This document shows, piece by piece, positions 63,938 through 64,000 of a stretch of DNA of 64,000 bases. Every line of letters starts with the position of its first letter. Positions within the stretch are counted from its first letter, which is position 1. Below the pieces are notes generated by a model. The model was not told the DNA's origin and ran no database searches. It saw only the letters and a program-made list of their open reading frames with translations. Source of the DNA: an uncultured Flavihumibacter sp. (lineage in GTDB: Bacteria; Bacteroidota; Bacteroidia; Chitinophagales; Chitinophagaceae); assembly GCA_902168105.1 (NCBI GenBank), contig CABHOY010000041.1, positions 124,001 through 188,000 on the forward strand, given 5' to 3'. Position numbers and translations under genes: made by a program.

Positions 63938-64000
63938 TGACCCCTGTTACAATACAGTCAGGCACTGATTCACTGGCGACAATCGCCAGTGAATTAGCCG
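63937..64000 (+). CDS. Third gene of the ferritin-like/LodA operon (truncated)
   Basis: The ATG at 63937 shares its A with the TAA stop of the LodA-like gene (TAATG). Twenty-one codons are visible, starting MTPVTIQSGTDSLATIASEL, to the window edge. The visible part does not show the dinucleotide-binding start expected of LodB flavoproteins, and I do not recognise it. Confidence 0.55.
   Translation, partial: MTPVTIQSGTDSLATIASELA

Noticed and set aside
1..64000. CRISPR arrays, tRNA or rRNA genes, insertion sequences, phage genes
   Set aside because: I looked for regular direct repeats, cloverleaf-like ends, transposase motifs and phage structural genes and saw none.

Overview
The window looks like a chromosome segment of a Bacteroidota bacterium, most likely of the Chitinophagaceae/Chitinophaga type. 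This is inferred from TAnnTTTG-like promoter boxes, the multi-gene RHS cassette with its SprB-like and PA14 companion proteins, short lipoprotein signals, and the fusion architecture of the B12 genes. No rRNA, tRNA, CRISPR array, transposase or integrase was recognised.

Layout. Positions 1-1.7 kb (minus strand) hold a protein that I read as a bacterial gasdermin. It overlaps by ATGA the start of a downstream gene cut off by the window edge, and an AAA/kinase-like NTPase gene lies upstream. From 1.7 to 12.4 kb there are mixed single genes: a VOC-fold protein, an Alvin-type 2[4Fe-4S] ferredoxin, a membrane protein resembling a site-2 protease without its HExxH motif, a beta-helix lipoprotein, a glycine-zipper lipoprotein, a secreted alpha/beta hydrolase, an MFS exporter, a 735-residue protein with an internal duplication, and a fatty acid desaturase.

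A very large cobalamin (B12) locus occupies 12.9-17.7 kb and 36.6-57.7 kb. The first part holds cbiA/cobB (minus) and divergent cobQ, threonine-phosphate decarboxylase and cbiB genes. The second part starts with a cobalamin riboswitch and runs as one plus-strand operon. It covers ferredoxin, NiCoT transporter, SDR protein, CbiX, CbiL, a CobJ-CobH fusion, CbiET, a CbiG-CobM fusion, CobK, CbiD, a NicO-type transporter, ChlI- and ChlD-like subunits, CobU, CobT, CobS, an alpha-ribazole phosphatase-like protein, a PduO-type adenosyltransferase, CobW and CobN. Together these cover essentially the whole route from sirohydrochlorin to adenosylcobalamin. They include CbiX plus a CobN/ChlI/ChlD set, i.e. 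two kinds of cobalt chelatase. CbiG and CbiD argue for the early-cobalt (anaerobic) chemistry.

The two B12 blocks are separated by an 18-kb minus-strand cassette (17.7-36.1 kb). It encodes a 1854-residue PA14 protein, a small secreted protein, a 1163-residue SprB-like secreted protein, a 2730-residue RHS protein with a variable toxin-like C-terminal tip, and a short acidic protein placed as its immunity protein, followed by a good terminator.

The right end (57.7-64 kb) has a membrane-embedded amidohydrolase-like protein on the minus strand. Divergent from it is an operon of a VioB-type ferritin-like protein, a LodA/GoxA-like cysteine tryptophylquinone oxidase, and a further gene that begins by stop/start overlap and runs off the window. 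All functional calls are from reading motifs in the sequence; no database search was run.
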